Positions 1 through 10,460 of a stretch of DNA of 64,000 bases are shown here, piece after piece. The number at the start of each line of letters is the position of its first letter. Position 1 is the stretch's first letter. The stretch spans positions 3,924,503 through 3,988,502 of the forward strand of contig CM055741.1 of the NCBI GenBank assembly GCA_029465975.1. Direction: 5' to 3'. The DNA comes from Dallia pectoralis. Its lineage: Eukaryota > Chordata > Actinopteri > Esociformes > Umbridae. The translations under genes and the position numbers were made by a program. The notes under the pieces were generated by a model. The model was given only the letters and a program-made list of their open reading frames with translations, was not told where the DNA came from and did not search any database.

Positions 1-79
1 GTTACACCTCTATCCGCTTCTCTCTGTTAGTGTGTGTGTGTGTTTGTCCAGGATAATTTCCTTATTCGTCTCCACACAG

Positions 80-3000
80 GGATAATTGGGAAGAAACACG
101 TCGGTCCTGGACCTGTTTATCCGTTTGACTTTGCCTATACGGAGGAAAACAATTCCGTTCTCCAGGTAAGATTACCATAGCAGGGTTGTATTGAGAAGGT
201 TTTATCAATTCTATTCAAATGATTATGCTACTATAGGGCTGTATACTACGTACATGTATAATATATGGATAATATATGTATACTATATGGATAATATATG
301 TATACTATATGGATAATATATGTATAATATATGTATACTATATGGATAATATATGTATACTATATGGATAATATATGTATAATATACGTGTCATATATGT
401 ATAATATATGTTTAATATATGGATAATATATGTTTAATATATGTATACTATATGGATAATATATGTATACTATATGGATAATATATGTATAATATATGTA
501 TACTATATGGATAATATATGTATACTATATGGATAATATATGTATAATATACGTGTCATATATGTATAATATATGTTTAATATATGGATAATATATGTTT
601 AATATATGGATAATATATGTTTAATATATGTATACTATATGGATAATATATGTATACTATATGTATAATATATGTTTAATATATGTATAATATATGTATA
701 CTATATGGATAATATATGTATACTATATGGATAATATATGTATACTATATGGATAATATATGTATAATATACGTGTCATATATGTATAATATATGTTTAA
801 TATATGGATAATATATGTTTAATATATGGATAATATATGTTTAATATATGTATACTATATGTATAATATATGTATAATATATGTTTAATATATGTTTAAT
901 ATATGTATAATATACGTATCATATATGTATAATATATGTTTAATATATGTATAATATACGTATCATATATGTATAATATATGTTTAATATATGGATAATA
1001 TATGTATAATATACGTATCATATATGTATAATATATGTTTAATATATGTATAATATATGTTTAATATATGTATACTATATGTTTAATATATGTATACTAT
1101 ATGTTTAATATATGTATACTATATGTTTGTAATACTTATTATATGACGTTCTGGTTCACGTATAATGATCACAGACAATATGTCCCACTGCAAGGTGGGC
1201 CGGAATATTACCCGAATAAAACAACTGGTCAGGAAGTTCTTCCAGACACAGAAGGAGGAAGAGGAGGAGAGGCCCTTCCTCTTGTATGTAGCGTTCCACG
1301 ACACGCACCGCTGCGGACATTCCCAGCCGCAGTACGGCCCGTTCTGTGAGAAGTTTGGGAATGGCCAGAGCGGAATGGGAAGGATCCCGGATTGGAGGCC
1401 GGAGTACTATACCCCAGATCAAGTCACAGTGAGGATTAGGTTCTTGTTCTGCTGTATCTGTTCTAAATGGATAATGCATAAACATTATACATATTAAACA
1501 GTATGTCATATTTAACAATGTTCTGTTTGGCCAGGTACCCCCTTTTGTGCCTGACACCCCTGTAGCCAGAGCTGATCTGGCCGCCCAGTACACTACAGTT
1601 AGCAGACTGGACCAGGGTAAGAGGAACACAAGCACTACTATCTCTACTATCATCTACTCATGTCTACTATCTCTACTATCATCTACTCATGTCTACTCTC
1701 TCCTCTATCATCTACTCATGTCTACTATCTCCACTATCATCTACTCATGTCTACTGTCTCTACTATCATCTACTCATGTCTACTATCTCCGCTATCATCT
1801 ACTCATGTCTACTATCTCCGCTATCATCTACTCATGTCTACTATCTCTACTATCATCTACTCATGTCTACTGTCTCTACTATCATCTACTCATGTCTACT
1901 ATCTCCTCTATCATCTACTCATGTCTACTCTTTCCTCTATCATCTACTCATGTCTACTATCTCTACTATCATCTACTCATGTCTACTGTCTCTACTGTCA
2001 TCTACTCATGTCTACTATCTCCTCTATCATCTAATCATGTCTACTCTTTCCACTATCATCTACTCATGTCTACTATCTCTACTATCATCTACTCATGTCT
2101 ACTATCTCCTCTATCATCTACTCATGTCTGCCCTGATCCCTTCAGGTATTGGTCTGGTTCTAGCTGAGTTGAGGGCAGCTGGTTATGAGAACGACACCCT
2201 GGTGATCTACAGCTCGGATAACGGCATCCCCTTTCCCAACGGGCGCACCAACCTGTACGCCTCTGGCACCGCAGAACCCATGCTGGTGTCATCGCCAGAA
2301 CACCGGGACAGGTGGGGAGGAACCAGTGAAGCCTACGTCAGTTTACTGGGTGAGAAATGGCAGAGGTCTGGGAGAAACCAGTGAAGCCTACGTCAGTTTA
2401 CTGGGTGAGAAAGGGACGGTGTATTAAAAGAACCAGTCAAACCTTCTACCAAGTGACCTGAAAAACAAACCTTGACCTTGTAGTAGTGTAGTAACACTCA
2501 GTTACCACACTGGGGAGACAAACTACCCTGCTGTTGGTTTGGCAATGTGAAAACAAAGTGAAGGAAGAAGGTATACTGCTTCCCGCTTTGTAGAAAGCTC
2601 AGTTCTCTTTCCTTAGTTCCATTCGGCTCTGGCTTCTTTCTCTTTTTCAAAGAGGAAGATCAAAGAGGAGCTTGTTCTTCCTGTTTCTCTTCTTTTTTAT
2701 CTTCTCCAGTCGTCATCTTTTTCTCTCTTCTCCAGACGTCATCTTTATTTCTCTCTCTGTTCTCCAGTCGTCATCTTTATGTCTCTCTCTTCTCCAGACG
2801 TCGTCTTTATGTGTCTCTCTTCTCCAGACGTCGTCTTTATGTCTCTCTCTCTCTTCTCCAGACGTCGTCTTTATGTCTCTCTCTCTCTCTTCTCCAGACG
2901 TCATCTTTGTCTCTCTCTTCTCCAGACGTCATATTTATGTCTCTCTCATCTTCAGATATTACCCCGACCATCCTGGACTGGTTCTCAGTGCCGTACCCCT

Positions 3001-6000
3001 CCTACCACCTCCCTGGTAACCCCAAAACCCCGGTCAGTCTGACTGGCCGTTCTCTGCTACCGGCCCTCGTCTCCGAACCCTCCACCTGGCACACCGTCTT
3101 CGCCAGGTACAAAGCACAAGGCGGGCAGAGTCATTCACCGGGAAAGTTGGACAGCTTTTAGAATGTTGAATATTGTTCAAACTGAAGACCAACGGTTGTT
3201 GTGGCACTGGGTTAATATAACGAGTTTAGAGTTAACAGGAAATTAAGAAGGAAATTCTGCCTTAACTCTCATAAGGTTATGTTTGAAAGAGTGACAAACC
3301 TCAATGTGTCTGAGGGAGTCCGTATTCCTCTCTTGTTAATACAATGCAACTTGTGTCTTTCACCTCTGACAGTTCCATTGTGTTTATTTCTCCAACCCGT
3401 CTCCCACGGCAGCCAGTCCCTCCATGAGGTCACCATGTACTACCCAATCAGGTCCATCCACCAGGGGTCGTACCGCCTTCTCCACAACCTCCACTACCTC
3501 ATGCCCTTTCCTATCGACCAGGACTTCTACGTCTCGCCCACATTCCAGGACCTGTTGAACAACACGGTTGCTAGGCGACCCACGGGCTGGTTTAAGAGTC
3601 TGCAGCAGTACTACTACAGGTTTATCCCCATTCATATATGATATGCACACATACCTGTGTAGCGTGTTACATGGCTGGATGGTTGTCTGTTTAAATTCCA
3701 TTCCTGAGAGAACCATGACACTCCTGTCCTTTGCGATGCTCTAATTCAAACTGCAGCTGTTTTTACGTTTGTATTGACTGGAATTAAAGGGAACGCACTT
3801 AAGAGTTTGTTGGACTCAGAAGAAGAACTGACCTCTGTACAGCTTTGCACTGCAGCTTTGCACTCAGGTTTGACATTTGCTCTGGGACTAAAGTTAAATT
3901 TAATTTACTCTCAATTAACCTGGATTAATTTAAATGGATAAAGAAAACTGTTTCTCTGGTTACATAACGGTCAGTCCCGGGGTTAATCTCTGTGATCTCT
4001 GGTTACATAACGGTCTGTCCCGGGGTTAATCTCTGTGATCTCTGGTTATATAACGGTCAGTCCGGGGTTAATCTCTGTGATCTCTGGTTACATAACGGTC
4101 AGTCCGGGGTTAATCTCTGTGATCTCTGGTTACATAACGGTCTGTCCCGGGGTTAATCTCTGGTTATATAACGGTCAGTCCGGGGTTAATCTCTGTGATC
4201 TCTGGTTACATAACGGTCAGTACCGGGGTTGATCTCTGTGATCTCTAGTTACATAACGGTCAGTCCGGGGTTAATCTCTGTGATCTCTGGTTACATAACG
4301 GTCAGTACCGGGGTTAATCTCTGTGATCTCTGGTTACATAACGGTCAGTACCGGGGTTGATCTCTGTGATCACTAGTTACATAACGGTCAGTACCGGGGT
4401 TAATCTCTGTGATCTGTAGTTATATAACGGTCAGTCCTGGGGGTAATCTCCATCTCCAACCCGTCCCGTGCAGTTTTTAATCTACCTGTTGCTTCCACAG
4501 GGATCGCTGGGAGCTGTTTAACTTGCAGTCAGACCCAGTGGAGAGGGTGAATTTGGCCGGGGACCCATCGCTCGCCCCAGTCCTGGAGAGCCTCAGAGAC
4601 AGGTTGGGATATTTCCAAATACCTCGTTTAACAACATAGATGCTAAATGTGGTAACTATGGATGCAACTTCATCTTTGCGCAGTATCATAATTTATCCAT
4701 TGTCTCTATTTCTACATTGTTGGTACAAAGTAAGAGTTTAAATACTGGAATGCTGAACTCTTCACATTTTGCTGCTGTGTTCTGGTCGTTCAAAGTTGCT
4801 GTAAGGATTTTGTGATAGTGAGGGAAGTAATGTATTTTTCGGGAAATATTAAAGGATGATTAAATCATGACATGATTCACTTGTGCAGAATTTGTCCAGA
4901 TCAAATAAAAAATAAATAAGTGGTGCCTGACGCCATTCTAATATGCTGACAGTCATCACACAAAATTACGCAGAATTTCCAATACAAGCCGTTTAATTTA
5001 TCTAATTAGAGTCCAGTGTAGATAGGAAACTTTCTGAATGGAACGTAATTGGTAAACTCTCACACCCACTCACACACACACACACATCCATATGAGGTGA
5101 GGACACATACATATATGTGAGCATCACAGACACAAACTCATATCAAATTGATTGTTTCCTAAAATGTGTATAAAAGTAAAAAGAGGAGCTGTGCAACAGA
5201 AGGCTACAGCAATGAAATGAAATGGATAGATAACAATGTGAAACCCACTGTGTTCATTATAAAGTGAGTCCTGTTGAAATTATGAGACCCAACTCCAGTA
5301 GCGTTTTCTTTTTGCAAATATATTGAAATGTAGATCTATACCGCAAATCATACCTCAGCTTTTCTTTCATATGCCTACTACATATGGCTAAATAGCCTAA
5401 CAGACACATCTAAATAAACATATTAAATTAAGTCTGTAATGTTGTTGTATACTGCATGTAGGCAATACTGTTATTACTAAATGGAATCTGAAATTACCTA
5501 CAAAAGAAGTCAAACGCCTTTTTAATAGCAAAATATTGACTTCAGGAGATTCAGTTTTAACAAATTGTATTGATTACCAAACACGACAGATGGAAGTAGG
5601 CTAACGATGACAGGCTCTAATCTCAGTTTCGCAGCATTATGATAAATCATATTCGCCTGTCTGAATAGATACTTAGTGAGAACTCAACTCTCACATTGAT
5701 TATTCCAAACAAGTCAGAGTAGAGCAGTTGTGCCGTTTGCAATCAGATCGTCTAACGTTATTTGGTCACAACACTTGCTTTACATTTGTTTTAACGGTTA
5801 AATTACTTTAGGGTGTTTCACATAACCACGGATAATAGATCAATAGATAACAATGCAGAACTGATTTATTGCAGCACATTACAAAATAGTGTCCCACAAG
5901 TTAACTTAGTAGAGATGGAAAAACAGTCTGGTGTACCCTGGCCAGGTGGCTGATATAAAAAAACTGGACAGAATATATAACATCTGGGTTATTTTGTTTT

Positions 6001-6455
6001 ACCCATAGCAATATTGAGGTTGATATTTAAATGGGTATTCGGGAACGATTTAAATAATCTGTTAACTTTTTCCTGATTTTCTTGTTGGAAGATTCCTTGA
6101 TTCACATGCAAATTTGCTGAAAAATACAGGATTCTCCAATAATGATTGCTTGAAAGAATATTGGTATTTTGCAAAAAAATCGAAACATTTTCCCTGCTTG
6201 ATTTTTAATAATAATAAGTAACTAATGGCATTAACTTTATTCCATATGGAAGCAATATCATATAACAACAACAAAATTTGTTTGTAAAACAATTTGGCAT
6301 AATACGTAATACAAAGAGCCGGTTTCACCTGCTATTATGTTGCCAGGTTGGTGAAGTGGCAGTGGGACACGGGCGACCCCTGGGTGTGTGAACCAGACGC
6401 CGTGTTCGAAGACAAACTGGAACCACGATGTCGACCGCTCTACAACGGACTCTGA
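80..6455 (+). CDS. sgsh: N-sulfoglucosamine sulfohydrolase (heparan N-sulfatase), 3' eight coding exons; 5' end outside window
   Basis: Exons 80-165, 1195-1428, 1535-1616, 2146-2349, 2956-3106, 3413-3619, 4501-4602 and 6347-6455 (stop TGA 6453-6455). All are bounded by AG/GT and their phases join into one frame of about 390 codons. It matches human SGSH from about codon 119 to the C-terminus: GIIGKKHVGP, VAFHDTHRCGH, SDNGIPFPNGRTN, SSPEH, MPFPIDQDFYVSPTFQDLL, and a terminal WVCEPDAVFEDKL-type segment. The enzyme removes N-sulfate from heparan sulfate in lysosomes. The Asp-Asn pair of SDNG is a calcium/active-site element of the sulfatase family. The formylglycine cysteine lies in an upstream exon not present here. 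N-glycosylation sequons are visible (RNIT, NDT, NNT). Introns contain four minisatellites and a duplicated donor (separate entries). The last intron is about 1.7 kb, AT-rich and otherwise featureless. First exon: the ACACAG acceptor at 78-79 was chosen over an AG at 50-51 because it alone fits the family exon phase. Confidence 0.96.
166..1194 (+). other. sgsh intron, mostly AT-rich minisatellite
   Basis: The donor GTAAGA follows exon 80-165, and the acceptor GCAAG lies before the codons VGRNIT at 1195. Apart from about 80 bp at each end the intron is the AT-rich array listed separately. Confidence 0.7.
246..1133. repeat. AT-rich minisatellite, 11-12 bp variants with higher-order blocks
   Basis: The region is built of short variants such as ATATATGTATA, ATATATGGATA, ATATATGTTTA and an occasional TACGTGTCATA. 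Longer blocks ending in the ACGTGTCAT variant recur near 386, 551 and 771, showing block duplications within the array. It lies inside an sgsh intron. Confidence 0.9.
1630..2128. repeat. 29-bp minisatellite filling an sgsh intron
   Basis: About 17 copies of a pyrimidine-rich 29-bp unit containing ATCTACTCATG and TCTACTATCTC. The intron runs 1617-2145, so almost all of it is repeat. Only about 13 nt separate the donor GTAAGA from the array, and about 17 nt separate the array from the CCCTTCAG acceptor. Long open frames across it are by-products of the repeat. Confidence 0.93.
2321..2412 (+). repeat. 55-bp tandem duplication spanning an sgsh exon-intron boundary
   Basis: A 37-nt stretch beginning AACCAGTGAAGCC and ending CTGGGTGAGAAA occurs at 2321 and again at 2376, identical by eye. 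It contains the last 29 nt of exon 2146-2349 and its donor GTGAGA. A second intact donor therefore lies at 2405, 55 nt downstream of the first at 2350. Confidence 0.93.
2700..2950. repeat. About 30-bp minisatellite with Py-tract plus CCAG in each unit, ending at an sgsh acceptor
   Basis: Eight units of CTCTTCTCCAG followed by (A/T)CGTC(A/G)TCTTTATG, with CCAG near 2707, 2732, 2765, 2794, 2825, 2858, 2895 and 2922. The array leads directly into the true acceptor CATCTTCAG (ends 2955). Each unit resembles a 3' splice site. Confidence 0.88.
3953..4445. repeat. 42-bp minisatellite in sgsh intron
   Basis: About 11 copies of a unit containing GGTTACATAACGGTCAGTCC and GGGGTTAATCTCTGTGATCTC, with a few shortened copies. 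It ends about 55 bp before the acceptor of exon 4501-4602. Confidence 0.9.
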
Positions 6456-6921
6456 CCTGGACACCAGAGGAGCTTATTATTGTAAAACGTTTGAAAGGAT
6501 GCTGCTGCAACCCGGTTAGTAGAGTTCAAGAGACTTGTTAAATCTATAAGCCAAGACACATTGACACGGTTTGTTGGCTTGTGGTGTTCCAACATCTTGA
6601 TGAGACAGTTTTTCCTGTAATGATATTCAAAAGGCCCCTTCCACTTGTGCTGCTATATGCAGTAAACAGTCATTTCTGTGAAACTTTTACATTTCAGTGA
6701 GCAGCAGTGGCTAAATCCCATTTTACATTTAATCCAGACCCTAATCATGTTTCCATGATGGGATACACGTGGTACAGTGGGTCTGAGGTAATGAGTGATG
6801 CCATGAATCATTACAGAGTGTTTACGACATATTTGTATTGTTATTCAGATTGTACATATGTTTTTGTAAAAATGACTTCTTGAATTTTCTAGATTTTTCC
6901 CACGTTCATTCAGTATTTCCT

Positions 6922-6927
6922 AATAAA
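6922..6927 (+). terminator. Candidate sgsh poly(A) signal
   Basis: AATAAA lies 467 nt after the sgsh stop codon in AT-rich sequence. It is the first canonical hexamer I noticed downstream of the stop. The cleavage site is not visible from sequence alone. Confidence 0.5.
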
Positions 6928-7390
6928 TGTGTCAATTTTCATAATGACTCGCTGTATCTTTCACCTGTAGCGAAAAAACATTTTGGCTACTGTAGATTGA
7001 ATGTACAGTTGCGCCTATATTGTGTTTTGTCATTGTCACCATAACTCAACTATGTTTTTCGGTCTTCAACAAATATTCTGCTCTATAGGCCAGGTTGAGC
7101 AAAGAGTAAATAAAAATAGTTTGACTGAAACAACAATTCACAGTGGGTGTCAAGGTCGTGACCAATGAAAAGTTGTGAGACATGTCATTGTTGATGTGTG
7201 GCAACAGCTTTGCTCTCACTACCACACAGTTTTATAAAGTCCAAGGTTGTTAAAGTTAAATGTCCAAAGAACGCTATAATTTCACTGTCTTGTCTCCTCA
7301 ATGATCTGATGACGAGGATCAGTGGGGTTTCCTCGTGTCATCGCCCCCTTCCCTCCCAAACCCAAAAAGGAAAACGGATCAATCCGGATT

Positions 7391-7470
7391 GGAATTTTCC
7401 TCTGCGCGTGATTCACCCAACCGATCTGATCCAATCAACGGGTCACGATCGCGCCGCGCGCCTATATAAA
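7391..7470 (+). promoter_or_regulatory. npb core promoter: kappaB-like site, CCAAT box and TATA box
   Basis: TATATAAA at 7463-7470 lies about 190 nt before the npb ATG, placing transcription start near 7490-7500. CCAAT is at 7431-7435. GGAATTTTCC at 7391-7400 fits the NF-kappaB consensus GGRNNYYCC. The spacing is typical for a TATA-driven peptide-hormone gene. Factor binding is inference. Confidence 0.6.
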
Positions 7471-7661
7471 CGACCACAACATAAAAGCCCCAACCAACCC
7501 AAGCGTGACCAAGAAAGCCGGTTGATATTGTAAAGACAGGACTGGTAACTACAGCGCACGGCAGAAAAAGACATCAGAAGAACCCAAGAAAGTCCAACCG
7601 GCAAAACTACCCGGAAACTCGACATTGCATCCAGTGCGTAAAGTGCAATAGAGATTCCACG

Positions 7662-8572
7662 ATGGAGAGGTCCGTTAGATTCGCTGTTGCGTGCGTCGCC
7701 ATCTCCATGCTTATTTCGTGCAATCCTATCGAGGCATGGTACAAGCAGTCGACCGGTCCCAGCTACTATTCGGTCGGTCGAGCTTCGGGGCTTCTTTCCG
7801 GGATCCGGAGGTCCCCGTACATCCGACGGTCCGAGTCCGAAGAAACGGTTATGGACAGCGGAGAGTCGACAGGGAACAACGTGGTGACAGACGGTAACCG
7901 ACAGACCCCTGTGTTAAAAAACATGGTGAGTGTAATTTGGCGAGTAAATTTGATGTGTTATTGTGATGTAAATTGATTATTTTTTCAAAAGAATCGTGAG
8001 CCATAGGTAACATTAGGATTGGTAGGCTAACTAGTTTTTTCACGTTTTAATGTGTATATAAATGCGGATAATAAGAAGGAATCGAAAAGGAAGTCGCGTG
8101 CCAGATAGAGGAGACATGTGCGTAAAAGCGCAGTTCATTTTAATCCCCAAAACTACTTGCCCGCATCCTTAAATAAAATATATGAATTATAAACTATTCA
8201 CATTGTAGGTTTACACGTATACAAGCCTCCAATGAAATAGTAAAATGTACATTTAGATAACGAAATCGATATAAAACAGCAATTTTAACCAACCTGTAGG
8301 ATCACCGCGGGCGGGTTGAATGAGTTGGACAATACGTATTGTTATAAGCCATTTCTCTTTCATAGAATCTGTCCTTGTTCCCTGTCTTACCCCCCCCTTC
8401 CCCCTCTCTCTCACCCTCCTTTTCTCAGGCCATTTGCGTGAAGGAAATCTCCCCCCTCCTAAAAAGCTGCGAGCTGCTGCGGGACGGAACCAGCAGGGAC
8501 GGGACCAGCACGTTTCAGTGTAAGGCGGACGTGTTGCTCTCCCTGGACACGCAGGACTGCATGACCGCGTGA
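7662..8572 (+). CDS. npb: Neuropeptide B precursor (preproneuropeptide B)
   Basis: Two coding exons, 7662-7925 (donor GTGAGT) and 8429-8572 (acceptor TTTCTCAG), encode 135 aa. Residues 1-25 form a hydrophobic signal peptide ending in PIEA. The next 29 residues begin WYKQSTGPSYYSVGR and end RRSPYI, then the dibasic RR. This matches NPB-29, whose N-terminal Trp is 6-brominated in mammals. An internal RR after residue 23 of the peptide could give a shorter form, as in NPW. The second exon encodes the conserved C-terminal propeptide with CVKEISP, CELL, FQCKAD and QDCMTA cysteines, matching human CVQDVAP, CERL, YQCKAN and ADCLAA. NPB is a secreted ligand of NPBWR receptors acting in feeding, pain and neuroendocrine control. 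The start was chosen as the first ATG after the TATA box that opens a signal peptide. The gene converges on gnav1. Confidence 0.95.
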
Positions 8573-9169
8573 GCCGCACTAATCTCCCGCCGGCGCCAAC
8601 GACACACCTGTTGACTTTGCGCGAGACCAACGGTCCGGGAAAAAAACTAGCTAGCGAGAAAAGAAACCGTTAATTGATGACGACGTTTAACCGTTTCTCA
8701 TTTCTATAAAAAACCGTGTGAAGATGTTTATTTAATACAGCTAGTGTGTAAAACAAAATAACAAGTGAAAAACAAAATGGAAAAACGCCCAAGTGCAATG
8801 TGTGTTTGTGTCAGAGAAAGCTTTTAGCCTGCTAGGAAACAAATCTGTCTTCTCCAATCCTCAACCATAATTGTATTCGCGTTGCCAAATGTCGGCTGTT
8901 ATTAAATGTTCATAAATCGTTGACTGCTGAGCAGAATCTGTCAAAGCACTTTTATTTATTAAAATGAACAAATATCGCTGAGTCCTTTTGCATGGATGTG
9001 CATTTTTTCTGGACTGATGTAGAGGAAATATGCAGTAATAGGCAATGATGTTTGTTATGTTGACAAAATGTATTTAATTTCAGAAAATGTTATGGTCATT
9101 TATATTATCTTTATTTTTTCATGCTGAAAATGAACAGGGCCGACCACATATTATACCGGACAAGTGACT

Positions 9170-9175
9170 AATAAA
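9170..9175 (+). terminator. Candidate npb poly(A) signal
   Basis: Canonical AATAAA about 600 nt after the npb stop codon. Confidence 0.4.
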
Positions 9176-9407
9176 CATGTCAAATAAGACTTGAATAGTG
9201 CATAGCCTATTTATCTTATGACACTACGGCCACGTTGTTCCCCAATGGCAGACAGCAATCTATTCACAGTAACACATCTCAATCTAAAAACACTAGCTTG
9301 AAAATGTTTAACAATGACAAAATAATAAAATATGTAATTAAATGATACATGCTGCACGTTGAAACAGTATTAAGTTACATTTCCGGAACTGAAAGGCACA
9401 CAGGAAT

Positions 9408-9505
9408 ATGGTAGGCTATATTATGGTAGGCTATATTATGGTAGGCTATATTATGGTAGGCTATATTATGGTAGGCTATATTATGGTAGGCTATATTATG
9501 GTAGA
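9408..9505. repeat. 15-bp minisatellite
   Basis: Six near-perfect copies of ATGGTAGGCTATATT plus a partial one. The unit is divisible by three, so an open frame of repeated MVGYI results. It is not a gene. Confidence 0.93.
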
Positions 9506-10044
9506 CTATTCTGAAACAACAAAATCACTAATACTTATTAGAATAATCAGGGGGTTTTTTCACTCACAGTTGTTTGGAAATTGTTTGACAGCAATTAAAT
9601 GTATCGAACAACATGCATCTCGCACAAAATAGGTTTCATAAAAACAACCAGTTTCACATGTTAAAAGGGTATTAAATGTGTGAGAGGAAAAGAGCGAGCA
9701 GTTAGAATGGAGGTTGATGAAGCTTTATTCCGGGCAAATGAAAACAAAAGAGGCAACCTCCCAAATCGCACCTTTATTTGGTTAGTAGGTTTCACGGTGG
9801 GCTCCGGTAAAGTCGTGCCCTATTTAGGTGGTAGTGTGGTGTTTCGGACGTCGACCAAGGTGTTTCACCGTCGATCGTGACGCACATTCAGCTAAGCATT
9901 GACGATGGGAGGAAATTACACTACAAGTGCGGCGCATGAGTGAGCCCCATAAACCAGTACCTCACTGTGCAACACAACCTCTCATCCAATGGACAAATGG
10001 TAAATCCTGACTCTTGCCTGAGATGCATAGTCTCGCTCTCTCTC

Positions 10045-10077
10045 TTTATTATTGACTTTCATTCTCCTTTTTTTATT
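10045..10077 (-). terminator. Candidate gnav1 poly(A) signals
   Basis: TTTATT at 10045-10050 and 10072-10077 reads AATAAA on the gnav1 strand, about 390-415 nt past its stop codon. Confidence 0.4.
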
Positions 10078-10460
10078 TACTCTCTCTAGTCGACTGGTCA
10101 TTTAGCATCAACCTGTAACTGAGCAACCAAAGCAGAGAGCTTTCTACAGGGTTCCTTCAGCGCACACACAAACACACACACAGTGGTGTTCTATTATTGT
10201 AACTTATGTAATTACTTTCTAAGGCAACTCTGGTCTAAATACAACGATAATAACAAATATTACAATTTGGAAAAAATACAACAGTTATGTCAGGAAAAAA
10301 AATCCAAGAATCAGATTCTTATTAGGGCTGCAGCGATTACAAACGTACAAAAAAATAAATACGCAGTATGAGGTCCACAATTGTGCTCAAACAAAAAGGA
10401 CAAAGGGGCAAAGGTTCAGTGTTCTCCAAAGGAAGCCACCACCACCAGAACCCTTAGAAC

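Larger units (their letters stand above)
6456..7661 (+). other. sgsh 3' UTR, npb promoter and npb 5' UTR
   Basis: No coding exon was found. The left part is the sgsh 3' UTR. The right part, from about 7390, is GC-richer and carries the npb core promoter and a roughly 170-nt 5' UTR. Confidence 0.6.
8573..10460. other. npb 3' UTR, intergenic gap and gnav1 3' UTR
   Basis: npb (+) and gnav1 (-) are convergent. AATAAA at 9170-9175 (+) may end npb. TTTATT at 10045-10050 and 10072-10077 (AATAAA on the minus strand) may end gnav1, giving it a 3' UTR of about 400 nt. Between them I see only AT-rich sequence and the 15-bp array at 9408-9505. Confidence 0.5.

Noticed and set aside
50..79. Using the AG at 50-51 as acceptor of the first visible sgsh exon
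   Set aside because: It would add residues DNFLIRLHT in a phase that does not continue correctly into GIIGKKHVGP, and the family exon starts within the Gly codon at 80.
1547..2384. Frames of repeated IIYSCLLSLLSSTHVY
   Set aside because: 29-bp minisatellite in an sgsh intron. The only real coding parts are the flanking exons.
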